64,000 nucleotides of DNA from an uncultured Agrobacterium sp. (GCA_913777615.1 CAJYTK010000020.1:62001-126000); one strand, 5' to 3'; shown: positions 31,134-40,710, numbered from the stretch's first letter. Translations and numbers: made by a program. The notes: generated by a model not told the origin, from the letters alone.

Positions 31134-32063
31134 TCACGTTCCAGACAATAGAATTTTCGGTGGCAATTTATTCGTCTGCCTCACGAAATCGATAAACGCC
31201 CGCAAAGGTGCCGGCACCAGCCGCCGTCCGGAATAATACAGAAACGGGCCGGGAAACCGCAGCCACCAGTCTTCCATCACCGGCACCAGATCACCTCTAT
31301 CAAAGTGCGGCCTCAGCCAATCCTCGAAAATGTAAATCATGCCGGAGCCGGCAATCGCTGCGTCGATACCGAGATCGGTGCCGCCGCCGAATTGGACGAC
31401 GAGATTGCCTTTTGGATTGATGACGACGTCTTGCCCTTGGCGTTCGAACTCCCAAGGCGGTATGGCGCGACCTGAAAACCGGCCTAGAATGCACTCATGC
31501 GAGAGCAGGTCTTGCGGGTGTTGCGGCGTGCCTCGTCTCGCCAGGTAATCCGGCGATGCAGCAAGGGCAAAGCGCTGCTGGCGCGGGCCGATGGGCACGG
31601 CCACCATATCCTGCTCAAGCCTTTCATCATAACGGATGCCTGCATCGCAGCCGCTCTGGATGATATCGACGAAACTCTCGTCGGTGACGATCTCAAGCCT
31701 GATGTCCGGATAGGCCGCAAGGAATGGAGGCACGATTTTGGGCAGGACCAGCTTTGCGGCACTCATCGGGACATTGAGCCTGAGCTCGCCCGACGTGCGG
31801 CCGCGGCTGCTTTTGACCTCGTCAAGCGCCGAGGCCACCTCTGCGAAGGCCGGTGCGGTACGCTCCAACAGCAGGCGTCCCGTATCCGTCAGCAGCACGC
31901 TTCTTGTGGTGCGATTGAACAGCCGCACCCCTAGCTCGTCTTCCAGCCGCTTCACCGCATCGCTCAGTGCTGAGGAACTGATGCCACTTTCGCGCGCGGC
32001 CTGGCGAAACCCCTTGGACCGCGCCACCAGCAGAAACGCATTCAAATCCGTTAAATCCGCCAC
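31134..32063 (-). CDS. LysR family transcriptional regulator
   Basis: 309 residues. It begins (V)ADLTDLNAFLLVARSKGFRQAARESG, the LysR winged helix-turn-helix, followed by a periplasmic-binding-protein-like effector domain. GTG 32063 is preferred over upstream ATGs because TGGAGG lies five bases before it, and no ribosome site precedes ATG 32087. It is divergent from the aldo/keto reductase it probably controls. Confidence 0.9.
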   Translation of the reverse strand: MADLTDLNAFLLVARSKGFRQAARESGISSSALSDAVKRLEDELGVRLFNRTTRSVLLTDTGRLLLERTAPAFAEVASALDEVKSSRGRTSGELRLNVPMSAAKLVLPKIVPPFLAAYPDIRLEIVTDESFVDIIQSGCDAGIRYDERLEQDMVAVPIGPRQQRFALAASPDYLARRGTPQHPQDLLSHECILGRFSGRAIPPWEFERQGQDVVINPKGNLVVQFGGGTDLGIDAAIAGSGMIYIFEDWLRPHFDRGDLVPVMEDWWLRFPGPFLYYSGRRLVPAPLRAFIDFVRQTNKLPPKILLSGT

Positions 32064-32087
32064 GCTAGCCTCCACAGAACACGACAT

Positions 32088-32105
32088 TGTCCGCTGGGGC
32101 GGACA
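32088..32105. promoter_or_regulatory. Inverted repeat in the lysR/AKR divergent promoter
   Basis: TGTCCGC, spacer TGGG, GCGGACA: perfect 7-bp arms 25 bases upstream of the LysR start and 75 upstream of the reductase. A likely LysR binding site; the arms are longer than a bare T-N11-A. Confidence 0.5.
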
Positions 32106-32179
32106 GCCTGTTCGGACTGTAGTGGATTGTCGCGAATATGCCACCGCTTTACTTTGAAGCAACACAAAGGAGACAGCCA

Positions 32180-33046
32180 ATGGGCACGAGCGCAAATTCA
32201 GGAACATTCAAACTTGGCGATCACACCGTAAGTCGACTGGGCTATGGCGCGATGCAGCTCGCGGGCAAAGGCGTTTTCGGACCGCCGCGTGATCGTGCGG
32301 AGGCCATCGCCGTTTTACGCGAGGCAGTGGAAAGCGGCGTCAACCACATCGATACCAGCGATTTCTATGGCCCGCATATCACCAACGAAATCATCCGCGA
32401 AGCTTTGCATCCCTATGACAGTAACCTTCTGATCGTCACCAAGGTCGGAGCCAGCAGAGGTCCTGACGCATCCTGGAAGCCGGCGTTTTCACGCACCGAG
32501 CTGACACAGGCCGTCCATGACAATCTCCGCAATCTCGGGCTCGACGTGCTCGATGTGGTCAACCTGCGCGCCATGTTCGACGTTCACGGCCCGGCGGAAG
32601 GCTCATTGGACGAACCTCTTGAAGCACTGGCGGATCTGAAGCAGAAAGGCCTGATCCGGCACATCGGCCTGTCCAATGTCACGGCAAAGCAGATCGAGGA
32701 TGCCGGAGAGATCACCGACATCGTTTGCGTCCAGAACCAGTACAATCTTGCGCATCGCAAGGACGATGCCTTGCTCGATACGCTTGCCGCGCGAGGCGTT
32801 GCCTATGTGCCGTTCTTCCCGCTTGGCGGCTTCTCGCCGCTGCAATCGTCTACCCTGTCCAATGTCGCCGCAAGTCTGGACGCCACGCCGATGCAGGTAG
32901 CGCTGGCCTGGCTGTTGCAGCGATCGCCGAACATTTTGCTGATCCCCGGCACATCGTCACGCACCCACCTGCGGGAAAATCTCGCGGTGGCAAACATCGA
33001 TCTCCCTCCGGAGGCACTGTCGGAGCTGGATAACATGCAGCTTTGA
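32180..33046 (+). CDS. aldo/keto reductase
   Basis: 288-residue TIM-barrel NADPH-dependent oxidoreductase. Asp and Tyr of the active site are in HIDTSDFYGPH, Lys in LIVTKVG. The position of the usual catalytic His reads DVVNLR, an Asn, as in the YdbC-like AKR subgroup. AAGGAGA at 32166-32172 supports ATG 32180. The substrate is unknown. Confidence 0.9.
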   Translation: MGTSANSGTFKLGDHTVSRLGYGAMQLAGKGVFGPPRDRAEAIAVLREAVESGVNHIDTSDFYGPHITNEIIREALHPYDSNLLIVTKVGASRGPDASWKPAFSRTELTQAVHDNLRNLGLDVLDVVNLRAMFDVHGPAEGSLDEPLEALADLKQKGLIRHIGLSNVTAKQIEDAGEITDIVCVQNQYNLAHRKDDALLDTLAARGVAYVPFFPLGGFSPLQSSTLSNVAASLDATPMQVALAWLLQRSPNILLIPGTSSRTHLRENLAVANIDLPPEALSELDNMQL

Positions 33047-33100
33047 TGCTTGAACTTCACGCACAGGCGCGGTCCGTCGCGCCGCACAGGCTCGCGCGGG

Positions 33101-33207
33101 TAAAGCGTGTTGCGATCTTTCCGATTCGCTCCTTACGCTTTAGCTCCGTCTTCTTCCGCATGTCGTTATCGCAAAACCGCCGCACAGTTTTGCGCGACAT
33201 GCTTTAG
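33101..33207 (+). repeat. MITE-like repeat, TAAAGC family, copy 1
   Basis: About 107 bases starting TAAAGCGTGTTGCG and ending in CGCGACATGCTTTA, which is its inverted end (12 of 14 match). It contains an internal hairpin GCAAAAC...GTTTTGC. Homologous copies lie at 40605-40710 and, inverted, at 45229-45328. Confidence 0.8.
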
Positions 33208-34022
33208 ACGGCCACGCCGGCTTTCACCTTGAAATCCTCCGGCAACAGGTCACTGTGCAGGATCTGGTTTCGGCCTGATGATTTGGCCAGATAGAGCGCC
33301 CGGTCGCAGGCATTGAACAGATCCTCGAAGGAGGCATGGGACTCCTTGTCGGCCACCCCGCCGGACAGAGTAATGTGGACAAGCCTGTCTTTGATGTCCA
33401 CGGGCCGGGCTGCCAGCATCTCGTTGCATCTTTGGGCGAGCGCGAGACGTTTTTGTGCGGTGAGCTGGACCGCCAGAACGGCGAATTCCTCACCACCAAT
33501 TCTTGCAACCACATGAGGCTGCGGAAAAGCAGCCATCAGGTGTCGTGCCACGGTCACGATCGCATGGTCTCCGACATCGTGGCCGAACTCGTCGTTGATG
33601 CGCTTGAACCGGTCGATATCGAACAGGATGAGCGAAGCATCGTCGTCCGCTTTGGCCACCTCTTCCATGAAGGCACGACGATTGAGGAGCCCCGACAGCA
33701 TGTCGGTGCGGCTCAGCCGTTCGAATGTCGCACGCGAGATGGACAGATGATGAATGGCAAGACCGACGAGATAGACGATCGAAAATGTCAGCGACGAGGC
33801 CACCACCGTCGATATGATCACGCCCACTGTCGCCCCTTGCCAGACATTGTAAGGCAGCAAGCCGAATGTGTTCATCAGATGATGGGCGACGATATTCAAA
33901 ATGTCGGCAATCAGCGTAACGGCAACAGCCGTGCGAAGAGCAAAGGACAAGACCTTGTCCTTCGTTTCAAACCGGTCCGTGGCGCAAGCCTGCTGTATAT
34001 GGCGTTCGACAAATGCAAGCAT
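33204..34022 (-). CDS. diguanylate cyclase (GGDEF domain)
   Basis: 272 residues (from ATG 34022, where GGAAGG lies just upstream; an ATG at 34064 would give 286). Two hydrophobic helices at about 29-47 and 63-92 are followed by a GGDEF domain from about 100: LSRTDMLSGLLNRRAF, FDIDRFKRINDEFGHDVGD, then GGEEF at 176-180. The signature is intact, so c-di-GMP synthesis is expected. The residues five before GGEEF are not RxxD, so the usual inhibitory I-site is missing. No adjacent partner. Confidence 0.9.
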   Translation of the reverse strand: MLAFVERHIQQACATDRFETKDKVLSFALRTAVAVTLIADILNIVAHHLMNTFGLLPYNVWQGATVGVIISTVVASSLTFSIVYLVGLAIHHLSISRATFERLSRTDMLSGLLNRRAFMEEVAKADDDASLILFDIDRFKRINDEFGHDVGDHAIVTVARHLMAAFPQPHVVARIGGEEFAVLAVQLTAQKRLALAQRCNEMLAARPVDIKDRLVHITLSGGVADKESHASFEDLFNACDRALYLAKSSGRNQILHSDLLPEDFKVKAGVAV

Positions 34023-34050
34023 CGACCTTCCGGCTCCGTGTTTGAGCGAT

Positions 34051-34087
34051 AGAGCCCCGTGCATCCTGTTTGGACGAACGGGGCTCT
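34051..34087. repeat. Strong inverted repeat at the diguanylate cyclase 5' end
   Basis: AGAGCCCCGT (34051-34060) and ACGGGGCTCT (34078-34087), 10 perfect base pairs with a 17-base loop. The alternative ATG at 34064 lies inside the loop. It is either a leader hairpin for the cyclase or a terminator of an older unit; no T-run is adjacent. Confidence 0.55.
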
Positions 34088-34301
34088 ATAGTGTTTAAAT
34101 TGACGCATGGCCTTGCCAATGCTGTGGTCGCCCCCGACCGGCATGACTGTTGCACGGGATGTTTTGAAATCACGTGAACAACGAAGGTGAATGTTCAATT
34201 ACATTTGCCTCATGCGCCACTTCGGCTGCATCGTCCTCTGGGGGCGCCGAGAGGCCAAGCCGCATCAATAACGGATGCGGCATTATGGAAAGGCTGGGCC
34301 A

Positions 34302-34439
34302 GAGATAGAGATCAAGAACACGGCGTTGGCGCTGATGCATGAAGGGAAATGCTATTTGGTCAGGCTCGACGATGAACGGCATGTCGACCTCCTGCGCGAG
34401 GTCTATCCGTGCGTTGCCATCGTTTCCTTCCCGGCTAGA
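34302..34439 (+). pseudogene. Fragment of a paralogue of the secreted protein at 35300-35833
   Basis: The plus-strand frame reads IEIKNTALAL...GKCYLVRLDD...LLREVYPCVAIVSFP. It aligns with the C-terminal part of the intact gene at 35300-35833 (IEARTSTLAL...GKWYLVRIDD...IVREVYPSLATATFP) at roughly half identity over about 43 residues. No start, signal peptide or N-terminal part exists here, so it is a decayed, inverted duplicate. Confidence 0.7.
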
Positions 34440-34552
34440 AGATGGAAGCCGTGGAACAGGCCGTCTTTGTCGATTTCGCGTTTCCGATATCCACGTGCAG
34501 CAGAGACAATCTTTTCAGGCTCCACGACTGGACCCCGAGCAGACAAGGGAAC

Positions 34553-35104
34553 ATGATGCTTCTCAATCGTCGTACTCTGTTGCTTCTGGGAGGATGGACA
34601 ATGACGGCTTCGGCAGCCTCAGGGCAAATCTCATCCAGATTGCTATTCGACGGCAACCTTCTGGCCGACTATTTCCAGATCTATCTAAGAGATCAAAGCC
34701 ACCCGGACCTTCCGTCCGATTATACGGAAGAGACTGTTGGCAAGCGTTTGATGATCGGTCCGCACGCTGCCATCGTTCACACTGCGCGCAATATGATCGT
34801 GCCGGTCAGCGTGGAGTGGTATGATGCACGGCCGCAGCCGGATGTGGAGCGCTACCAGCATGTGGCGGAAGCAAGCTTCGACTGCCCCTCAGGCATCTTG
34901 ATCGTGGCTGGCTTGACGGACTATGAGCCGAGTGCATCAAGGCTTGCGGTTGAACCGGGACGACTGGGTGTCCGTGCAAATATGTCGGGCCTGGACACGA
35001 TCAGCGAGGACGGCCTGGAAGGAAACGACCGATACCTCCTACAGCTGTGGCCTTCCCCGCAGCCACTCGGTCTTCAGGTTCTCAAGTCTTGGGTGGAGCG
35101 TTAG
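34553..35104 (+). CDS. hypothetical protein with N-terminal signal-like segment
   Basis: 183 residues of unknown function. The N-terminus MMLLNRRTLLLLGGWTMTASAASG looks like an export signal with an RR near the start. The mature part contains WYDARPQPDVERYQHVAEASFDC and DRYLLQLWPSPQ; this layout resembles small beta proteins of the ComJ/immunity type by eye only. AAGGGA supports ATG 34553. The following tiny gene begins at the base after its stop. Confidence 0.6.
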   Translation: MMLLNRRTLLLLGGWTMTASAASGQISSRLLFDGNLLADYFQIYLRDQSHPDLPSDYTEETVGKRLMIGPHAAIVHTARNMIVPVSVEWYDARPQPDVERYQHVAEASFDCPSGILIVAGLTDYEPSASRLAVEPGRLGVRANMSGLDTISEDGLEGNDRYLLQLWPSPQPLGLQVLKSWVER

Positions 35105-35260
35105 ATGAAAAGAGCTGTCCCCTATCTTCTCATCTTTGCCGCCATCATGTTTCTCGTAAGCCTCCTTGGCTTCGTCATCGCGCTCGCCCCCTGGAGCTTG
35201 ATCATGTTGGGTATCCCCATGCTCATCTCAACCTGCAGATCGGCTGCCAAAGACCGCTAA
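35105..35260 (+). CDS. small membrane protein, 51 residues
   Basis: Starts at the base after the stop of the previous gene, with GGAG about eight bases upstream. The product is MKRAVPYLLIFAAIMFLVSLLG followed by a second hydrophobic stretch and a short polar tail ending AAKDR, so it should span the membrane once or twice. Tight spacing suggests it is translated with the upstream gene and may be its partner. Confidence 0.55.
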   Translation: MKRAVPYLLIFAAIMFLVSLLGFVIALAPWSLIMLGIPMLISTCRSAAKDR

Positions 35261-35299
35261 AGAATGCGGGCATGAGGCGGCGGGAAATAAGACGACGGC

Positions 35300-35833
35300 T
35301 TACTCCACCGGCGTCATCGTTCCCGTCGGAAAGGTGGCAGTTGCAAGCGACGGATAGACCTCGCGCACGATATTGATCTGCTGCGCATCGTCGATCCTGA
35401 CCAGATACCACTTACCGTCATCGATCAGCGCCAGCGTCGAGGTCCTGGCCTCAATCTTCTGGCCTTGGGTTTCCATCAGGCTGCGCGACGGCACCAGCAC
35501 ATAGGGCGTGCCGTCAGGGGCTTGCTTGTAAGCCGCCTTGTCGACATCCATATCGAAATCGAGAAACTTGACCGAGGCAAGCGCGATCTGCATCTGCGTC
35601 TGCATCGCGCTTCGAAGCGTTGCCACGTCGACACCGGCCTTTGTGGCAATATGCTGAAGAACCTTGGGCGGCACGGAGGCGCCGACAAGGTCGAAGTCGC
35701 CCTGCTTCAGCGCAGTCTCGAAGCGCGCGATCTGCGCCTGGAGGTCGGCTTTTTCCTCGGCCGTGATTTCACGCGCCGAAGCACCCTGCCAAAAGCAGAG
35801 CGCCAGAAACACTGACAGGAATAGAGCCTTCAT
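35300..35833 (-). CDS. secreted hypothetical protein
   Basis: 177 residues with a clear signal peptide (MKALFLSVFLALCFWQGASA). The mature part is helical at first (EEKADLQAQIARFETALKQGDF) then ends with KWYLVRIDDAQQINIVREVYPSL. The layout (N-terminal helices, then a small beta domain) is reminiscent of SnoaL-like folds, but no named family was recognised. A decayed paralogue lies at 34302-34439. Confidence 0.7.
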   Translation of the reverse strand: MKALFLSVFLALCFWQGASAREITAEEKADLQAQIARFETALKQGDFDLVGASVPPKVLQHIATKAGVDVATLRSAMQTQMQIALASVKFLDFDMDVDKAAYKQAPDGTPYVLVPSRSLMETQGQKIEARTSTLALIDDGKWYLVRIDDAQQINIVREVYPSLATATFPTGTMTPVE

Positions 35834-35917
35834 GACACACGCCTCTCATCGGTCTAATGACGTTGAGTGAGATAAAGCGCGACAGATGCCGCGCTGTCGT
35901 CAATGACGGTAATTGGC

Positions 35918-36139
35918 TTAGAGAATGAAGAAGCCTGCGGCCGACAGGATGAGGAAGACGAGCAATCCGCCGAAGAAGCCGCCGGTGGTGAAGAAGCCGA
36001 CGGCCATGGCGATCATCAGCATGCAGACCAGCATGGTGCCGTATTTCGACGCCAGCAGGAAACCGTTATAGGTTTTCTCGTGCTCGGAATATTCCATTTT
36101 TGCGCCGAGTTCAACCGGTCCGCTATGGTGTTCACTCAT
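35918..36139 (-). CDS. aa3-type cytochrome c oxidase subunit IV
   Basis: 73 residues. Begins MSEHHSGPVELGAKMEYSEH and then EKTYNGFLLASKYG, the signature of the bacterial aa3-type subunit IV, with one or two transmembrane helices. It is a small accessory subunit of the terminal oxidase in the inner membrane. The rest of the oxidase is not in the window. Confidence 0.9.
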   Translation of the reverse strand: MSEHHSGPVELGAKMEYSEHEKTYNGFLLASKYGTMLVCMLMIAMAVGFFTTGGFFGGLLVFLILSAAGFFIL

Positions 36140-36567
36140 ACTTGTTTCCCCTCTATTGATCTGCGCTTACCGTCATCGTTCCATCTAGAGATGACGTCTT
36201 CCCTGATAACGAAGCAAGCGACAGAACGCTCCTTGTCAAGACCTACACAAAATTCGGCACCGACGCAACGCGGGTAACGCACTGTTTGCCCGGCAAAAAC
36301 GCTTGGTCTTTGGGCGGATCGCGCAAGGCTCCTGGCCCTGGAAAGCTGGAGCATTTGTCACATCGACGCCACCTGCGCCAAGGAAAGCCCTGGATGGTCG
36401 GTGCACGACCTTCTTCCTAGTTGCATTTGGCAAAACCTGCCCATAACGATGGACTGAGGGAGGATTTCTGGTTGGGAGCGACAGGCGCGGGAGGACGTTT
36501 CGCCTGGGGTTTTCCGCCATAAAAATTCCTCCTCGAAAACCCGCAAAGGGATCGAAAGGGGAAAGCA
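36140..36567. other. Divergent intergenic region before the TRAP operon
   Basis: 428 bases with no gene seen. It should hold the leftward promoter for subunit IV and the rightward TRAP promoter. The last bases carry AAAGGGGAAAG before the ATG at 36568. No operator was recognised. Confidence 0.5.
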
Positions 36568-37107
36568 ATGCACGCGCTTTTGAAACTCAGCCGCGCCATC
36601 GACCTGTTGAGCGAGTCACTGGGGAAATTTTCAGGCTATCTGGTTCTCATCTGCTGCCTCGTCAGCGCCGGCAACGCCATCGTGCGTTATCTTTTCAATT
36701 ACAGCTCGAACGGCCTTCTGGAAATCCAGTGGTACATGTTCGGCTTCATCGTTCTCATTGGCGCGTCCTATACGCTGCGCATGAACGAACATGTGCGTGT
36801 CGATATCATCTACGGCGCGATTGCACCGCGCACCCGCATCTGGGTGGATATTATTGGCATCGTTTTCTTCCTGCTTCCCGCCTGTTTTTATCTCGCCTGG
36901 CTGAGCTGGCCGATGTTCCTGCTCTCCTGGCAACAGAATGAAATGTCCTCCAATGCTGGCGGCCTTATCCGCTGGCCGGTCAAGCTCATCATCTTTGCGG
37001 GCTTCGCGCTCCTCGTCCTTCAGGGAATATCCGAACTGGTGAAGCGCATCGGTGCGCTGAACGGGCTCTATCAGCTCGACACCAAATACGAAAAACCGCT
37101 CCAGTAA
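36568..37107 (+). CDS. TRAP transporter small permease (DctQ-type)
   Basis: 179 residues, four transmembrane helices, inner-membrane small subunit of a tripartite ATP-independent transporter. LLEIQWYMFGFIVLIGASYTLRMNEHVRVDI is the DctQ core with the conserved NEHVRVD. Twenty-seven bases separate it from the large permease. Confidence 0.9.
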   Translation: MHALLKLSRAIDLLSESLGKFSGYLVLICCLVSAGNAIVRYLFNYSSNGLLEIQWYMFGFIVLIGASYTLRMNEHVRVDIIYGAIAPRTRIWVDIIGIVFFLLPACFYLAWLSWPMFLLSWQQNEMSSNAGGLIRWPVKLIIFAGFALLVLQGISELVKRIGALNGLYQLDTKYEKPLQ

Positions 37108-37134
37108 CGCCGGCGCCATTTTAAGGATATTCTG

Positions 37135-38637
37135 ATGTTCGAATACGGTATTCTTCCACCGGCGATGTTCGTGGGCATGATCATCTTCATGCTCTATGGT
37201 TTTCCGGTCGCCTTCTCGCTCGCCACTGTCGGCCTTCTCTTCGGCGTCATCGGCATCTTCACAGAGCACTTCTCGCCCGCCTTCATGCAGGCTCTGCCGC
37301 TGCGCATCTTCGGCATCATCTCCAACGATCTGCTGCTCGCCATTCCTTTCTTCACCTTCATGGGCGCCATTCTGGAGAGATGCGGTCTTGCGGAAGATTT
37401 GCTGGAGGGGACCGGCAAGCTCTTCGGCGCCATTCCCGGCGGCCTTGCCTATGCGGTCATTCTGGTCGGCGCCATTTTGGGTGCCATCACCGGAACTGTG
37501 GCGGCCTCGGTCATCACCATGGGCGTCATTTCGCTGCCGATCATGTTGAAATACGGCTATAATCCGCGTGTCGCCACCGGCGTCATTGCCGCCTCCGGCA
37601 CGATTACGCAGGTCATTCCGCCCTCTCTCGTCCTCATCGTTCTGGCAGACCAGCTCGGTCGCTCCGTTGGCGATATGTATCTCGGCGCAATCGGCCCGTC
37701 CTTCCTGCAGGTCGCCATTTTCATGCTCTTCATCCTCTTCCTCTCGGTCTTCCGGCCGAAGGATGTTCCGGCCCTGCCGCCGGAAGCACGCGGGGAGCTG
37801 AACCGGGCGCTGGTGCTGAAGGTTCTGGGCGGCATGATCCCTTCCATCGTGCTGATCTTCCTCGTTCTCGGCACCATCTTCCTTGGTCTTGCCACGCCAA
37901 CCGAAGCAGGCGCTCTCGGCGTCGTCGGCGCGATGGCGCTTGCCGCCGCCCACCGCCGCCTCACCTGGGATCTCATCAAGCAGGGCATGCACTCCACCAT
38001 GCACATCACATCGATGGTGGTGTTCATTCTCGTCGGTGCCACCTGCTTCTCGCTGGTGTTTCAGGGGATGGACGGATCGCTGTGGATCGAGCACATGCTG
38101 TCGGGCATTCCAGGCGGCCCCATCGGCTTCCTGATATTCGTCAACATCTTCATCTTCTTCCTCGCCTTCTTCCTCGATTTCTTCGAGATCGCCTTCATCG
38201 TCGTGCCGATGCTGGCCCCGATTGCGCAAGCTCTCGGCATCGATCTCATCTGGTTCGGCGTGCTGCTCTGCATCAACATGCAGACGAGCTTCATGCATCC
38301 GCCCTTCGGCTTCGCGCTCTTCTACCTGCGCTCGATTGCGCCGCGTACGGTCAAGACCTCGGACATTTATATGGGCGCAATCCCCTGGCTCGGCATGCAG
38401 CTGATCCTCGTCGCCATCGTCATCTTCTGGCCGGAATCCGTGACCTACTGGCTGGACAAGACACCGGAGGTCGATCTCAACACCATCAAGATCGAGGTCC
38501 CCGCCTTCGGCAATCAGGGCGGCGACACCATGCCGAATTTCGGCCTGCCCCCAATGGACGTCGCGCCAGGCCAGGGCGGCGGCAACGGCCTGCCCGGGAT
38601 GCCGAACCTCAACGAACCGCCGAAGATCAATCCTTGA
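37135..38637 (+). CDS. TRAP transporter large permease (DctM-type)
   Basis: 500 residues, about 12 helices. GIISNDLLLAIPFFTFMGAILERCG and the GTITQVIPPSLVLIVLADQLG block are characteristic of the mannitol/chloroaromatic-type DctM subgroup. It carries an unusual Gly/Pro/Asn-rich C-terminal tail of about 40 residues after the last helix. It couples Na+ or H+ flux to uptake with the small permease and the binding protein encoded convergently at 39275-40381. Confidence 0.92.
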   Translation: MFEYGILPPAMFVGMIIFMLYGFPVAFSLATVGLLFGVIGIFTEHFSPAFMQALPLRIFGIISNDLLLAIPFFTFMGAILERCGLAEDLLEGTGKLFGAIPGGLAYAVILVGAILGAITGTVAASVITMGVISLPIMLKYGYNPRVATGVIAASGTITQVIPPSLVLIVLADQLGRSVGDMYLGAIGPSFLQVAIFMLFILFLSVFRPKDVPALPPEARGELNRALVLKVLGGMIPSIVLIFLVLGTIFLGLATPTEAGALGVVGAMALAAAHRRLTWDLIKQGMHSTMHITSMVVFILVGATCFSLVFQGMDGSLWIEHMLSGIPGGPIGFLIFVNIFIFFLAFFLDFFEIAFIVVPMLAPIAQALGIDLIWFGVLLCINMQTSFMHPPFGFALFYLRSIAPRTVKTSDIYMGAIPWLGMQLILVAIVIFWPESVTYWLDKTPEVDLNTIKIEVPAFGNQGGDTMPNFGLPPMDVAPGQGGGNGLPGMPNLNEPPKINP

Positions 38638-38682
38638 TCGGGAATACTTGTTTGGCGCGGGCGAAAGCGCTATATTGAGGGA

Positions 38683-38773
38683 GTGGAAGACAGGGCGGCA
38701 ACCCTGCCTTCCGGTTTGCTTATCTGAAGAATGTGAACCGGACAGTCATTGACCAGCCTGTCCGGTTTTTCTT
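38683..38773 (+). ncRNA. Candidate small RNA with strong terminator
   Basis: Promoter-like TTGTTT (38648-38653), 17-base spacer, TATATT (38671-38676). Then a perfect-looking hairpin GGAAG-A-CAGGG / CCCTG-C-CTTCC (38685-38712), and a terminator ACCGGACAG / CTGTCCGGT (38737-38766) followed by TTTTCTT. CCGGTT (38711-38716) can also pair with AACCGG (38736-38741), which would break the terminator stem. No downstream gene on this strand would be attenuated, so a free sRNA of about 90 nt is more likely than a leader. Confidence 0.55.
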
Positions 38774-38810
38774 CACGATAAACGCAATGCTCAGCGGTTT
38801 ACGCATCACA

Positions 38811-38905
38811 TTAGAGCGCCGCGCGTCCTTTAGGACGCGCAAAGGACGCTCTAACTCTTTGAATGTACGCATCGTGCTTTTCCGAAAATCGAATTCGATT
38901 TTCGG
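38811..38905. repeat. Composite palindromic repeat
   Basis: TTAGAGCG (38811-38818) and CGCTCTAA (38847-38854) enclose GCGCGTCC-TTTA-GGACGCGC (38821-38840). Further on, 38882-38905 is a perfect 24-base palindrome centred on GAATTC. Such modular blocks are a known type of dispersed Rhizobiaceae repeat, although no second full copy is in this window. Confidence 0.65.
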
Positions 38906-39081
38906 GCCGATGCTGTACCTCCACAGTTGAACAGCAAGGCCTTTGCCAAGGTCGGCGTGGCCAATCCTCGCCGATACTCCGGCTGGTCTCCGAAGTGTGC
39001 TGCTTCGCCGTTCAACGCGGGCGATCATAGTCGAGTGTCTTTACTGGTCCATAAACGCGGGTGAGTTGGAGGCAGCTCAAG

Positions 39082-39109
39082 CAAAAGCCCGGACCTTTCG
39101 ATCCGGGCT
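39082..39109 (-). terminator. Terminator of the TRAP binding-protein gene
   Basis: On the minus strand AGCCCGGA, an 8-base loop, TCCGGGCT, then TTTGC: a perfect 8-bp stem. It lies downstream of the gene that stops at 39275, beyond the MITE-like element. Confidence 0.7.
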
Positions 39110-39134
39110 CCAATAGAACGGTCTGGATAGTGTC

Positions 39135-39274
39135 ACAGTCTGTTCAAGAATTGGCGTTGGTCTGCCGAAAATGGTGATTTCGAGAACCGGAGCGGAGCGT
39201 ACTGAAGTACGTGAGCACCGGAAGCGCAGAAATTGCCATTTGCAGGCGACCAACGGCGATTATGGAATAGACTG

Positions 39275-39275
<1 letters not shown>
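39135..39275. repeat. MITE-like element with about 47-base imperfect terminal inverted repeats
   Basis: Ends ACAGTCTGTTC (39135-39145) and GAATAGACTGT (39265-39275), 10 of 11 matching; inner blocks CGTTGGTC/GACCAACG (39155-39162, 39248-39255) and AAATGG/CCATTT also pair. Overall arms are about 75 percent complementary over 47 bases, around a core with GTACTGAAGTAC-like symmetry. It abuts the stop codon of the binding-protein gene. Confidence 0.7.
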
Positions 39276-40456
<1,181 letters not shown>

Positions 40457-40604
40457 TCATGGCAACTGACAAGCGGCGCGGCAAAGAATAAACGGTGGGA
40501 CATGCTTGAAGGGCGCGATTTCCTCTGCGCATAGGAAAAGATTATCGCATGCGCTGTCTCAAAACATCCGGGCGTTATACTTTAGACGAATAAATCCCGT
40601 CACT

Positions 40605-40710
40605 TAAAGCGTGTCGCGATCTTTCATACGCTGCCTCACGCTTTAGCTCCTCTTCTGCCGCACGTCGTGGTCTCAGAAGCGCTGCACCCTATTGCGGAAA
40701 CCATGCTTTA
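40605..40710 (+). repeat. MITE-like repeat, TAAAGC family, copy 2
   Basis: About 106 bases, starting TAAAGCGTGTCGCGATC and ending ATGCTTTA, same orientation and length as 33101-33207. The internal hairpin is degenerate. Together with flanking sequence it fills most of the 413-base gap 40382-40794, which shows no other feature. Confidence 0.75.

Noticed and set aside
34051-34087. Hairpin as a rho-independent terminator
   Set aside because: Neither strand has a T-tract after it and no gene ends immediately before it; listed as an inverted repeat.
36631-38298. A 555-codon minus-strand frame opposite the TRAP permease genes
   Set aside because: Asp/Glu/Gly-rich shadow of hydrophobic coding sequence.
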